Source of the DNA: Clostridia bacterium
GTDB lineage: Bacteria > Bacillota > Clostridia > Oscillospirales > Acutalibacteraceae
Length of the DNA: 40,610 nucleotides
Reading direction: 5' to 3'
Assembly (NCBI GenBank): GCA_017415025.1
Contig: JAFQJH010000027.1
Coordinates: forward strand, 1 to 40,610
In this document: positions 34,005 through 39,653 of the stretch, piece after piece
Layout: each line of letters opens with the position of its first letter
Numbering within the stretch: the stretch's first letter is position 1
The notes under the pieces: model-generated
What the model was told of the DNA's origin: nothing
The model's input: the letters and a program-made list of their open reading frames with translations, nothing else
The model's database searches: none
Program-made: the position numbers and the translations under genes

Positions 34005-34211
34005 TTAATCAAGATTGCTTCTAATATCAAAATCAATGCTATTTTTTTGACAAAATTGGTCTATGAGTTTCATGGTTTTGTAAGTTGGTTTTGCCTTACC
34101 GGTTTCCCATCTGTTAACGGTGGTGAAGGCAACACCTAACTCTTTTGCAAACGCTTCTTGACTTAAAAAACAATCCTGTCGAATTTTTTTGATTGCTTCA
34201 GAAAATGTCAT
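34005..34211 (-). CDS. Second XRE-type regulator, upstream of the methyltransferase
   Basis: A 68-residue helix-turn-helix protein (DCFLSQEAFAKELGVAFTTVNRWETGKAKPTYKTM contains the motif). It is cotranscribed with the methyltransferase gene (11-base gap), so it probably controls methyltransferase level or its own promoter. It differs clearly from the controller beside the nuclease. A plant-like or phage-like role cannot be excluded. Its promoter overlaps direct repeats of GCTATAAT that may be its operator. Confidence 0.85.
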   Translation of the reverse strand: MTFSEAIKKIRQDCFLSQEAFAKELGVAFTTVNRWETGKAKPTYKTMKLIDQFCQKNSIDFDIRSNLD

Positions 34212-34227
34212 AACAGTACACCTCGCA

Positions 34228-34269
34228 ACATTATAGCGTTATTATAGCACGATCATAGCGAAAATGCAA
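34228..34269 (-). promoter_or_regulatory. Promoter of the XRE-methyltransferase operon with repeated box
   Basis: On the minus strand TTGCAT (34264-34269), 17 bases, TATAAT (34241-34246). The octamer GCTATAAT occurs at the -10 and again eleven bases downstream, forming a direct repeat across the transcription start, a plausible self-control site. Confidence 0.65.
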
Positions 34270-34278
34270 TAGTAAAGT

Positions 34279-34356
34279 TGTTCGTTGACGGCAAAAGTGT
34301 TCGTTAACGGCAGAACTGTTCGTTGACGGGAGCAAATATTCATTGGCGGGGAGAGG
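34279..34356. repeat. Four tandem 19-20 bp repeats
   Basis: TGTTCGTTGACGGCAAAAG-like units start at 34279, 34298, 34317 and 34337. Units 1-3 share TGTTCGTT-ACGG; unit 4 is degenerate (TATTCATTGGCGG). They are contiguous, just upstream of the XRE-methyltransferase promoter and 130 bases from the tRNA fragment. They could be an iteron-like or operator array; they lack the spacers needed for CRISPR. Confidence 0.75.
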
Positions 34357-34485
34357 GTGAAAATGCCGATTTTAGGTATTTTTCGGTAATGCGGTAACCT
34401 TATATCTCCGCCATAATTTTAGTACAAAGCTTCATTTTTACAGCGTCTTATACAAATAAAAGCGCTGATAGCAGGCGAAAAAGCA

Positions 34486-34524
34486 CAAAAAATTAAGGCT
34501 GATTCGTTTTGAATCAACCTTAAT
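34486..34524 (-). terminator. Terminator of the (disrupted) tRNA-Pro gene
   Basis: On the minus strand ATTAAGGTTGATTC pairs with GAATCAGCCTTAAT and is followed by six T. It stands six bases downstream of the tRNA-Pro 3' fragment in the tRNA's orientation, so it is the natural terminator of the original tRNA gene. Confidence 0.8.
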
Positions 34525-34530
34525 GAGTAT

Positions 34531-34575
34531 TGGTCGAGGCGACAGGACTTGAACCTGCGGCATCCTGCTCCCAAA
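34531..34575 (-). mobile_element. 3' fragment of a tRNA-Pro gene (attachment-site remnant)
   Basis: On the minus strand the 45 bases run from the anticodon loop TTTGGGA (anticodon TGG) through the T arm (GCAGG-TTCAAGT-CCTGT) to the acceptor end and CCA. The 5' half of the tRNA is missing: the adjacent bases do not pair with the anticodon stem. This is the pattern left when a tyrosine-recombinase element integrates in the anticodon loop and restores the full tRNA at its other end, which should lie to the right. Confidence 0.85.
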
Positions 34576-34715
34576 TGATAGGAAAGCCCTACTTTATAGA
34601 CATTTCCGGTTATTTCTAACCCTTTCTGCTCAAAAGCACATCCTCTTTGATGCTTTTATCTCCTTTATATCCGTGTGTTCCGGTCACAGAAGTGGGATAA
34701 ACTGTGGTCAAAAAA
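34569..34715. repeat. Element-end repeat, copy A
   Basis: From TTTGGGA of the tRNA fragment to the A run after GTGGGATAAACTGTGGTCA, this 147-base segment aligns without any gap to 37104-37250. Blocks of identity (ATTTCCGGT, TTATCTCC, TCCGTGT, GTGGGATAAACTGTGGTC) alternate with divergence. It is the likely left arm of an integrated element. A hairpin terminator-like sequence follows at about 34709-34757. Confidence 0.75.
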
Positions 34716-34786
34716 CAACCTCGCAGTGTTGGGATTTTCAGACGATGCAAGGGTGTTTTTATTTACAGCCATTCTCTATATCAAAA

Positions 34787-34813
34787 TTTGATCCGCAGTA
34801 GACAAAGAATAAG
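34787..34813. repeat. TAGACAAAG repeat, copy 1
   Basis: GATCCGCAGTAGACAAAGAA is closely matched by copies at 38123 and 40556. Here it lies between the element-end repeat and the ATPase promoter. Confidence 0.7.
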
Positions 34814-34867
34814 TTCCAGTTGAAACAGAGGTTGCACATAAACAGCAAGAAAGGGTAGGGTAACAAT

Positions 34868-34981
34868 GCGAAAAAAGTGTAGAAATACGCAAAATGCCCG
34901 GAAGCGCATATTGACTTATAATATTGGCTATGATATAATAGTTTCCGAAAAAAGTGAGTAAATACGCAAAATTTCCGAAAG
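34868..34981 (+). repeat. Pair of 35-base direct repeats flanking the ATPase promoter
   Basis: GAAAAAAGTG...AAATACGCAAAAT...CCG.AAG occurs at 34870-34904 and again at 34947-34981, exactly 77 bases apart, with about six differences. One copy ends just before the -35 box; the other covers the whole leader down to the ribosome site. They bracket the promoter as operator half-sites would. Confidence 0.8.
34911..34939 (+). promoter_or_regulatory. Promoter of the DUF4143-type ATPase gene
   Basis: TTGACT (34911-34916), 17 bases, TATAAT (34934-34939), lying between the two 35-base direct repeats. Confidence 0.82.
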
Positions 34982-34991
34982 AGGTTTGGCT

Positions 34992-36290
34992 ATGATTGAA
35001 AGAAAAAAGTATCTTGAAAGACTCATCGCTAAGAAAGAAAACGGCTTGGTAAAGGTTATTACCGGTATTAGAAGATGTGGAAAATCGTACTTGTTGTTCA
35101 ACATTTATAAAGACTATCTTAAGTCCATCGGCATAGAAGATGAGTGTATCATCTGCCTTGCACTCGATGATGACGAGAATATCAAGTACCGTAACCCTCT
35201 TGAACTTGGCAAGTATATCCGCAGCTTAACTGTAGATGAAAGCAAAACGTATTATGTGTTTCTCGATGAGATTCAAAAGGTTGTTACCATTCAAAACCCC
35301 TATGTGGAAGGTGTCGAGGATAAGATCGGCTTTGTGGACGTTGTGCTTGGTCTTATGAAGCACGATAACATTGACGTATATGTAACCGGAAGCAACTCAA
35401 AAATGTTATCCTCTGATATTCTTACTGAATTCCGCGGGCGCGGTGACGAGATCCGTGTGAATCCTCTTTCTTTTGAAGAGTTCTATCATGCGTACAAAGG
35501 CGATAAGCGTGATGCTTGGCAAGAGTATTATACCTACGGCGGACTGCCTCTTGTAATAAAGAAAAAAGGACACGAGGAAAAAGCAAAGTATCTGGAATCT
35601 TTGTTTGGTAAGATTTATATCGGGGATATCATAGATCGAAACAGGATATTACACGATAAATCCGTTCTTGACGACCTTTTGAATATCATTTCTTCTTCGG
35701 TAGGATCACTTACTAACGCAAGCAAGATATCCAAAACATTTAAAAGCGAAAGACAAGTAAGCATAAGCGATGAAACCGTCAGCAGATATCTGGACTTCTT
35801 CATTGATGCATTTATGATATATAAAGCCGAACGGTATGATGTTAAAGGCAGAAAATATATTGGATCTCCGCTTAAATATTATTTCAGCGACGTAGGCCTG
35901 CGCAACGCGAGACTTAATTTCCGTCAGCAAGAAGAGAATCATATTATGGAAAACATCATTTATAACGAGCTTTGTAATCGCGAGTTTAGTGTAGACGTCG
36001 GCGTGGTTGAGTACTGTTATAAAGATGAAAATAAAAAGAGCAAACGCTCACAGTTGGAAATAGACTTTGTGGCTAACAAAGGTAGTAGAAAGTATTATAT
36101 CCAGTCTGCACTTACCGTGAGCGAAGAAGAAAAACGTCAGCAGGAAGTCAGATCTCTCAACCGTGTCGGCGATTCCTTTAAGAAGATAGTTGTAGTTAAA
36201 GACAATATTATTCCGTGGCACGATGACAACGGTATTCTCTATATCGGTATTGAACAATTTCTTCTTGATGAAACCGCTATGGATATGTAA
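34992..36290 (+). CDS. AAA_14/DUF4143-type ATPase
   Basis: A 432-residue protein with an N-terminal P-loop ATPase (Walker A GIRRCGKS, residues 25-32; Walker B YYVFLDEIQ, about 90; sensor GSNSKML) and a C-terminal DUF4143-type domain. The latter includes IGSPLKYYFSDVGLRNARLN and an IDFVANKG stretch that resembles a nuclease-fold core. The family is abundant in gut bacteria and archaea and has no settled function. ATG at 34992 is chosen over TTG at 34986, because AAAGAGG is then seven bases away. It is cargo of the tRNA-linked island; the next gene is 47 bases on. Confidence 0.9.
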   Translation: MIERKKYLERLIAKKENGLVKVITGIRRCGKSYLLFNIYKDYLKSIGIEDECIICLALDDDENIKYRNPLELGKYIRSLTVDESKTYYVFLDEIQKVVTIQNPYVEGVEDKIGFVDVVLGLMKHDNIDVYVTGSNSKMLSSDILTEFRGRGDEIRVNPLSFEEFYHAYKGDKRDAWQEYYTYGGLPLVIKKKGHEEKAKYLESLFGKIYIGDIIDRNRILHDKSVLDDLLNIISSSVGSLTNASKISKTFKSERQVSISDETVSRYLDFFIDAFMIYKAERYDVKGRKYIGSPLKYYFSDVGLRNARLNFRQQEENHIMENIIYNELCNREFSVDVGVVEYCYKDENKKSKRSQLEIDFVANKGSRKYYIQSALTVSEEEKRQQEVRSLNRVGDSFKKIVVVKDNIIPWHDDNGILYIGIEQFLLDETAMDM

Positions 36291-36337
36291 CGAAGCCGTG
36301 TTAAAGCGTAAAACAAAAAAGTGGGTGGAGTTTACGA

Positions 36338-36916
36338 ATGATTTATTATGCCACAAAAGAAACGTTACAACGCTATAAGCTGAAGACTCCGGAACAATTT
36401 GAATCAGAGATGGCGCCGTTCGTTCGCGCAGTCGTAAGTCGGGAACGTGGAAATAGATTGTTTGAATGGGGCTGTAAGCTATTTTACTTCGATAGAAGAA
36501 AATGCTTGCAAATTATGCACTTTGAAACGAAACTGGTCATTTTTCTGGTGGATTTGAAAGTAAAGGATCTTGAATGTGTGGGGGATGCGGTTGCGCATTA
36601 CCTACTGGATCTGTATGCCGGGGATTCGAGTATGGAGCAAGCATTAAAGAACTACTTTGCTACCGCTCCCCTGGTGTGCTTTGACCGGATAACGGATAAA
36701 AGCATTATTGCCAGCTTGAACGGAGTACAGTCGCGTTGGGCATGGGATGGGTACCGTTTTTATGATTATATTAAGGACGGCGTTTTACATACCAGACAAA
36801 TCAACCGGGACGTCAATGAAATGCCTCAAATGAGAAAGACAAACGGCAAAGAGGAGTGGATAGTTCCTAATGAGCTGTTTGCACAAACCATCAAGAAACA
36901 TTTTGGGGAATTATAA
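36338..36916 (+). CDS. Uncharacterised protein, resembling DUF6933-type proteins
   Basis: A 192-residue soluble protein with no signal peptide. It opens IYYATKETLQRYK and contains FEWGCKLFYFDRRKCLQIMHFETKLVIFLVDLKVKD, an alternating pattern suggesting a beta-sheet core (the stretch is one block in the gene, split in function unknown). It resembles small gut Firmicute proteins I recall under DUF6933, but this is from memory. GGTGGAG precedes the ATG. It lies 47 bases after the ATPase gene without a visible promoter or terminator between, so it is probably cotranscribed. Confidence 0.7.
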   Translation: MIYYATKETLQRYKLKTPEQFESEMAPFVRAVVSRERGNRLFEWGCKLFYFDRRKCLQIMHFETKLVIFLVDLKVKDLECVGDAVAHYLLDLYAGDSSMEQALKNYFATAPLVCFDRITDKSIIASLNGVQSRWAWDGYRFYDYIKDGVLHTRQINRDVNEMPQMRKTNGKEEWIVPNELFAQTIKKHFGEL

Positions 36917-36975
36917 GGGACTTAATTAAACAATGGGTTGAATGTATTTTGTGGTTGTTCAAGTTAAGCAATGAA

Positions 36976-36994
36976 GTGGACTAACTGTGGTCAA
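36976..36994. repeat. GTGGTCA motif, second of three
   Basis: GTGGACTAACTGTGGTCAA matches GTGGGATAAACTGTGGTCA at 34692-34710 and 37227-37245 with one deletion and few changes, in the same orientation. It may be an arm-type binding site for a recombinase. Confidence 0.6.
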
Positions 36995-37060
36995 GTGCCA
37001 AAATGGTGATAGGTTCGAATAAAGTTCAAATGCCGAAATATCGCATAAAGTAAGGGTTTT

Positions 37061-37110
37061 TCCTGGATTTGAACCTGTCAAAATACGACGTTTTTCGACA
37101 CTGTCCCAAA
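37061..37110 (-). mobile_element. Degenerate tRNA 3'-end-like sequence at second element boundary
   Basis: On the minus strand TTTGGGA (37104-37110) is followed 28 bases later by CAGGTTCAAATCC (37065-37077), the anticodon-loop and T-arm signatures found in the tRNA-Pro fragment at 34531. There the spacing is 11 bases. The middle part has diverged or been expanded. It probably marks an older or second integration boundary. Confidence 0.5.
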
Positions 37111-37250
37111 GAAATCCGGAGTACCTGTTTCCGCTTATTTCCGGTCGTTTCCGCCCCTTTCCGCTCGAAAACAGATGCTTTCCGGCACTCTTATCTCCAC
37201 TGTTTCCGTGTACTCCGAGCGTGTCTGTGGGATAAACTGTGGTCAAAAAA
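37104..37250. repeat. Element-end repeat, copy B
   Basis: Gap-free partner of 34569-34715 at an offset of 2,535 bases. On the minus strand both copies also share a similar reading (LTTVYPT...HG..GDKS), but copy A has a stop codon, so a decayed coding remnant is possible. Confidence 0.75.
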
Positions 37251-37293
37251 TACTCCCCGAATACGGTATCTGCCGTACTCAGGGAGTTTTTTT
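37245..37293. terminator. Bidirectional terminator at the end of the nucleotidyltransferase gene
   Basis: ACTCCC (37252-37257) pairs with GGGAGT (37282-37287), and ACGG with CCGT inside. A6 precedes and T7 follows. On the minus strand it ends the nucleotidyltransferase transcript. Confidence 0.8.
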
Positions 37294-37341
37294 CGTCTGT
37301 ATGGTAACTCTTGTTCCGCCAAAAGTCAAGGCCTTTCGGAA

Positions 37342-37980
37342 CTATTTTCGATAACCGTTTTTCTGGCACATTTCGTTTATGGACTCAGCAAAAATAGAAC
37401 GGGAATGCTTGTCGGGATTATCATTTGTGTTTTTCTTGTAAAGGTAGTAATCGAGTAGTTCGCCCCATAAATCTTCTTTTTTCAGCCAGTCAATTTTCTT
37501 CTCTAAGCCAACAAATCCTTTGCCTTGGTATTCCCACGAATAATAATTGTTGTCTTTGTTGAACCGAATGTACTGTTGCCTGCCGTCTTTACAATTATAA
37601 ACTATTGCAAAATCGCAACTATGAATAATGCGACAGGTGAAAGTATTTACTTTCTTGACAGTAAGTACTCGAGTTGAATCCTCGCAGGTTTTATAACCAT
37701 AACGTGGTGCCACGCGGTTGATGGCATTTCGGATTTTTTCTCTTATTTCTTTCGGCTCGAAATTTTCTTCGTCATCATTCACCTCAATGTTGATATCAAA
37801 GTCAAAACCGATATTTGACTTCGTGTCGTAAGTAATCATATTGCGACTTGAACTGCCAACCGTTGTGAAGCTGAAGGTAAAATGATCTCTCACAAGGTCT
37901 TGAACTTCATAAAGGATTTGATACAATTCTTCCTTTATCGGCTTTGCTTCGTTTCTTGTTACGTACCTAAAATCGTGCAT
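37342..37980 (-). CDS. Minimal polymerase-beta-type nucleotidyltransferase
   Basis: A 212-residue protein with the nucleotidyltransferase pattern: VGSSSRN (Gly 42, Ser 43), FDFDINIEV (Asp 60 and 62) and a third acidic strand SCDFAIV (Asp 123). The catalytic triad thus appears complete. It is shorter than typical CD-NTases of CBASS systems (usually near 300 or more), and no effector gene sits beside it. TAGGAG lies seven bases before the ATG. It is monocistronic with its own promoter and terminator, within the island. It could be an antiphage, toxin-type or tRNA-modifying enzyme; the substrate is unknown. Confidence 0.7.
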   Translation of the reverse strand: MHDFRYVTRNEAKPIKEELYQILYEVQDLVRDHFTFSFTTVGSSSRNMITYDTKSNIGFDFDINIEVNDDEENFEPKEIREKIRNAINRVAPRYGYKTCEDSTRVLTVKKVNTFTCRIIHSCDFAIVYNCKDGRQQYIRFNKDNNYYSWEYQGKGFVGLEKKIDWLKKEDLWGELLDYYLYKKNTNDNPDKHSRSIFAESINEMCQKNGYRK

Positions 37981-38040
37981 TTGTTTAACTCCTAAAAATG
38001 TTCTCCCTAACCGACCATCTAACCTTCGTTAAATCGTTAC

Positions 38041-38068
38041 AGTATACTACGAAATTTTCATTTGTCAA
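38041..38068 (-). promoter_or_regulatory. Promoter of the nucleotidyltransferase gene
   Basis: On the minus strand TTGACA (38063-38068), 16 bases, TATACT (38041-38046). The leader is about 55 bases. Confidence 0.72.
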
Positions 38069-38122
38069 GTGATCTTTTTATAATTATATCAAAAATGAAT
38101 TTGGATCTCAAGGCGAAACAAA

Positions 38123-38161
38123 TTTTGCACCGCAGTAGACAAAGAAAAAGGGGATTGAGAA
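38123..38161. repeat. TAGACAAAG repeat, copy 2
   Basis: TTGCACCGCAGTAGACAAAG then AAAAAGGGGATTGAGAA. It extends the match with the copy at 40556 to nearly 40 bases. It lies between the divergent nucleotidyltransferase and peroxidase promoters. Confidence 0.78.
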
Positions 38162-38195
38162 TTTCTACATAAAATCGAAATCACATCCGATACTA

Positions 38196-38224
38196 TTGAC
38201 AGAGAATGTGGGCTATGCTATAAT
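38196..38224 (+). promoter_or_regulatory. Consensus promoter of the redox operon
   Basis: TTGACA (38196-38201), 17 bases, TATAAT (38219-38224): a perfect consensus pair, which suits a promoter kept off by a repressor. Confidence 0.88.
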
Positions 38225-38232
38225 TGATTGAG

Positions 38233-38247
38233 TTCAATTAAATTGAT
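38233..38247 (+). promoter_or_regulatory. Predicted MarR operator
   Basis: TCAATT-A-AATTGA (38234-38246) is a perfect 13-base palindrome starting nine bases after the -10 box, so it overlaps the first transcribed bases. AT-rich palindromes of this kind are typical MarR sites, and a marR gene is in the same operon. Repression with release by oxidants is inferred. Confidence 0.65.
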
Positions 38248-38267
38248 ATAAATCAAGGAGGCGTAAT

Positions 38268-38807
38268 ATGAACGCATACGATTTTAAGGTTAAGAAAACG
38301 GACGGCAGCGAAGTATCTCTTGATGAGTACAAGGGAAAGGTGTTGCTGATCGTCAACACTGCAACGGGATGCGGATTCACGCCGCAGTATAAGGAGCTCC
38401 AGGAACTGTATGAGGAGTTTTCGGCGCAGGGATTTGAAATTCTTGATTTTCCCTGCAATCAGTTTGGTGAGCAAGCACCCGGAAGCGATGAGGAGATCCA
38501 CACCTTCTGCACGGGCCGCTTTGGCATCACGTTCCCTCAATTTGCAAAGGTGGACGTAAACGGCGAGAACGCCATTGCGCTTTATAAGTGGTTGACCGAG
38601 AACACTACTTTTAACGGTTTCGGCAAATCTCCCATGGCACTTATGATGTCTGGAATAGCAAAAAAGATGGACAAGGATTATAAGAACAACGGCAACGTAA
38701 AATGGAATTTTACAAAGTTCCTCATCAACCGTAACGGCGAGATTGTTGCTCGCTTTGAACCTACCGATATGAAGAAACTGAAAGAAACGATAAAGGAGTG
38801 CCTGTAA
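38268..38807 (+). CDS. Glutathione peroxidase family protein (thiol peroxidase)
   Basis: A 179-residue peroxidase. The catalytic Cys 35 in NTATGCGFTPQ replaces selenocysteine, with Gln 65 in DFPCNQFGEQ and Trp near 147 in VKWNFTKFLI completing the active site; Cys 63 in FPCNQ is also usual. Bacterial Cys-type members generally use thioredoxin rather than glutathione. It reduces peroxides in the cytoplasm. GGAGG precedes the ATG. First of four tightly packed genes. Confidence 0.95.
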   Translation: MNAYDFKVKKTDGSEVSLDEYKGKVLLIVNTATGCGFTPQYKELQELYEEFSAQGFEILDFPCNQFGEQAPGSDEEIHTFCTGRFGITFPQFAKVDVNGENAIALYKWLTENTTFNGFGKSPMALMMSGIAKKMDKDYKNNGNVKWNFTKFLINRNGEIVARFEPTDMKKLKETIKECL

Positions 38808-38808
38808 C

Positions 38809-39213
38809 ATGAAGATAGCAGTTCGTTACTATACCCGTTCGGGAAATACAAAGAAGTTAGCAGAGGTAGTTGCCGAGGCGGTCGCAGTCGAGGCAAAGGA
38901 CGTGTCCGTACCGCTTGAAGACAAGGCAGACGTTCTGTTCCTTGGTTGCTCCTATTACGCATTCGACATTGATCCGGCGGTAAAGGATTTTATCGTCAGC
39001 AATAAAGATAACATTGGCAAGATCGTCTGCTTCGGCACGTCTGCGATGATGAAATCTATGAAAAAGCCTGTGAGAAAGGTTGCAGATACCGTAGGTGTTG
39101 CCGTTGCAGAGGAAGAATTCCATTGCCGTGGCGAGTTTGCGAAGATCCATAAAGGCAGACCGAACGAAGCGGATCTGGCACGTGCTGCGGAGTTTGCAAG
39201 AGGTATTCTATGA
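38809..39213 (+). CDS. Flavodoxin-like protein
   Basis: A 134-residue protein with the FMN phosphate loop YYTRSGNTKKLAEVV and a second flavin loop near FLGCSYYAFDID. It is short for a flavodoxin but otherwise complete, with KIVCFGTSAMMKSM corresponding to the next strand and loop. It probably passes electrons to a reductase encoded nearby. It starts one base after the peroxidase stop and overlaps marR by four bases. Confidence 0.88.
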   Translation: MKIAVRYYTRSGNTKKLAEVVAEAVAVEAKDVSVPLEDKADVLFLGCSYYAFDIDPAVKDFIVSNKDNIGKIVCFGTSAMMKSMKKPVRKVADTVGVAVAEEEFHCRGEFAKIHKGRPNEADLARAAEFARGIL

Positions 39214-39653
39214 GTAATTCGAAATACGACGTACTAAAGCTTGAAAATCAGCTTTGCTTTCCGCTGTACGCCGCCGCACGAGAGGTGGTCAAACAATACC
39301 GCCCGTACCTTGATGCCATCGACCTTACCTATACGCAGTACATCACCATGATGGTTATGTGGGAGGAGAAGGAGATCACCGTCAAGGCGCTCGGCGAAAA
39401 ACTCTTTCTCGATTCGGGAACGATGACTCCCGTGCTCAAAAGCCTTGAAACCAAGGGCTACGTTACCCGTAAAAGAAGCACGACGGACGAGCGCTCTGTG
39501 AGCGTTTTCCTTACCGACAGCGGCGAGGCTCTAAAAGAAAAAGCGGTGGACATTCCCGCAAAGGTTGCCGGTTGCGTAGGCCTCACTGCTGAGGAAGGTT
39601 TGCAGCTATATAAAATTCTTTATAAGATACTTTCGAAAGAAGGCGAAGAATGA
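39210..39653 (+). CDS. MarR-family regulator, OhrR-like
   Basis: A 147-residue winged-helix repressor: LENQLCFPLYAAAREVVKQYRPYL at the N-terminus with Cys 15 in the position used by OhrR for peroxide sensing, TYTQYITMMVMWE, and wing GYVTRKRSTTDERSVSVFLT. The LENQLCF start strongly resembles OhrR-type sensors. It probably represses its own operon through the palindrome at 38234. It overlaps the neighbouring genes by four bases on each side (ATGA), indicating translational coupling. Confidence 0.92.
   Translation: MSNSKYDVLKLENQLCFPLYAAAREVVKQYRPYLDAIDLTYTQYITMMVMWEEKEITVKALGEKLFLDSGTMTPVLKSLETKGYVTRKRSTTDERSVSVFLTDSGEALKEKAVDIPAKVAGCVGLTAEEGLQLYKILYKILSKEGEE

Larger units (their letters stand above)
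36917..37341. other. 425-base junction between two accessory modules
   Basis: No gene is supported. It holds a GTGGTCA motif (36976), a degenerate tRNA 3'-end-like stretch (37061-37110), the second element-end repeat (37104-37250) and a bidirectional terminator (37245-37293). One open frame of 136 codons on the minus strand spans these repeats but lacks coding character. Confidence 0.7.

Noticed and set aside
34279-34356. CRISPR array
   Set aside because: The four units are contiguous with no unique spacers, and no cas genes are present.
34531-34607. Complete tRNA-Pro gene
   Set aside because: Only the anticodon loop to CCA is present; the adjoining bases cannot form the D arm, anticodon 5' strand or acceptor 5' strand.
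36959-37369. 136-codon open frame on the minus strand
   Set aside because: It runs through a terminator, the element-end repeat and the tRNA-like remnant, has no ribosome site, and the aligned copy at 34569 contains a stop. At best it is a decayed remnant.
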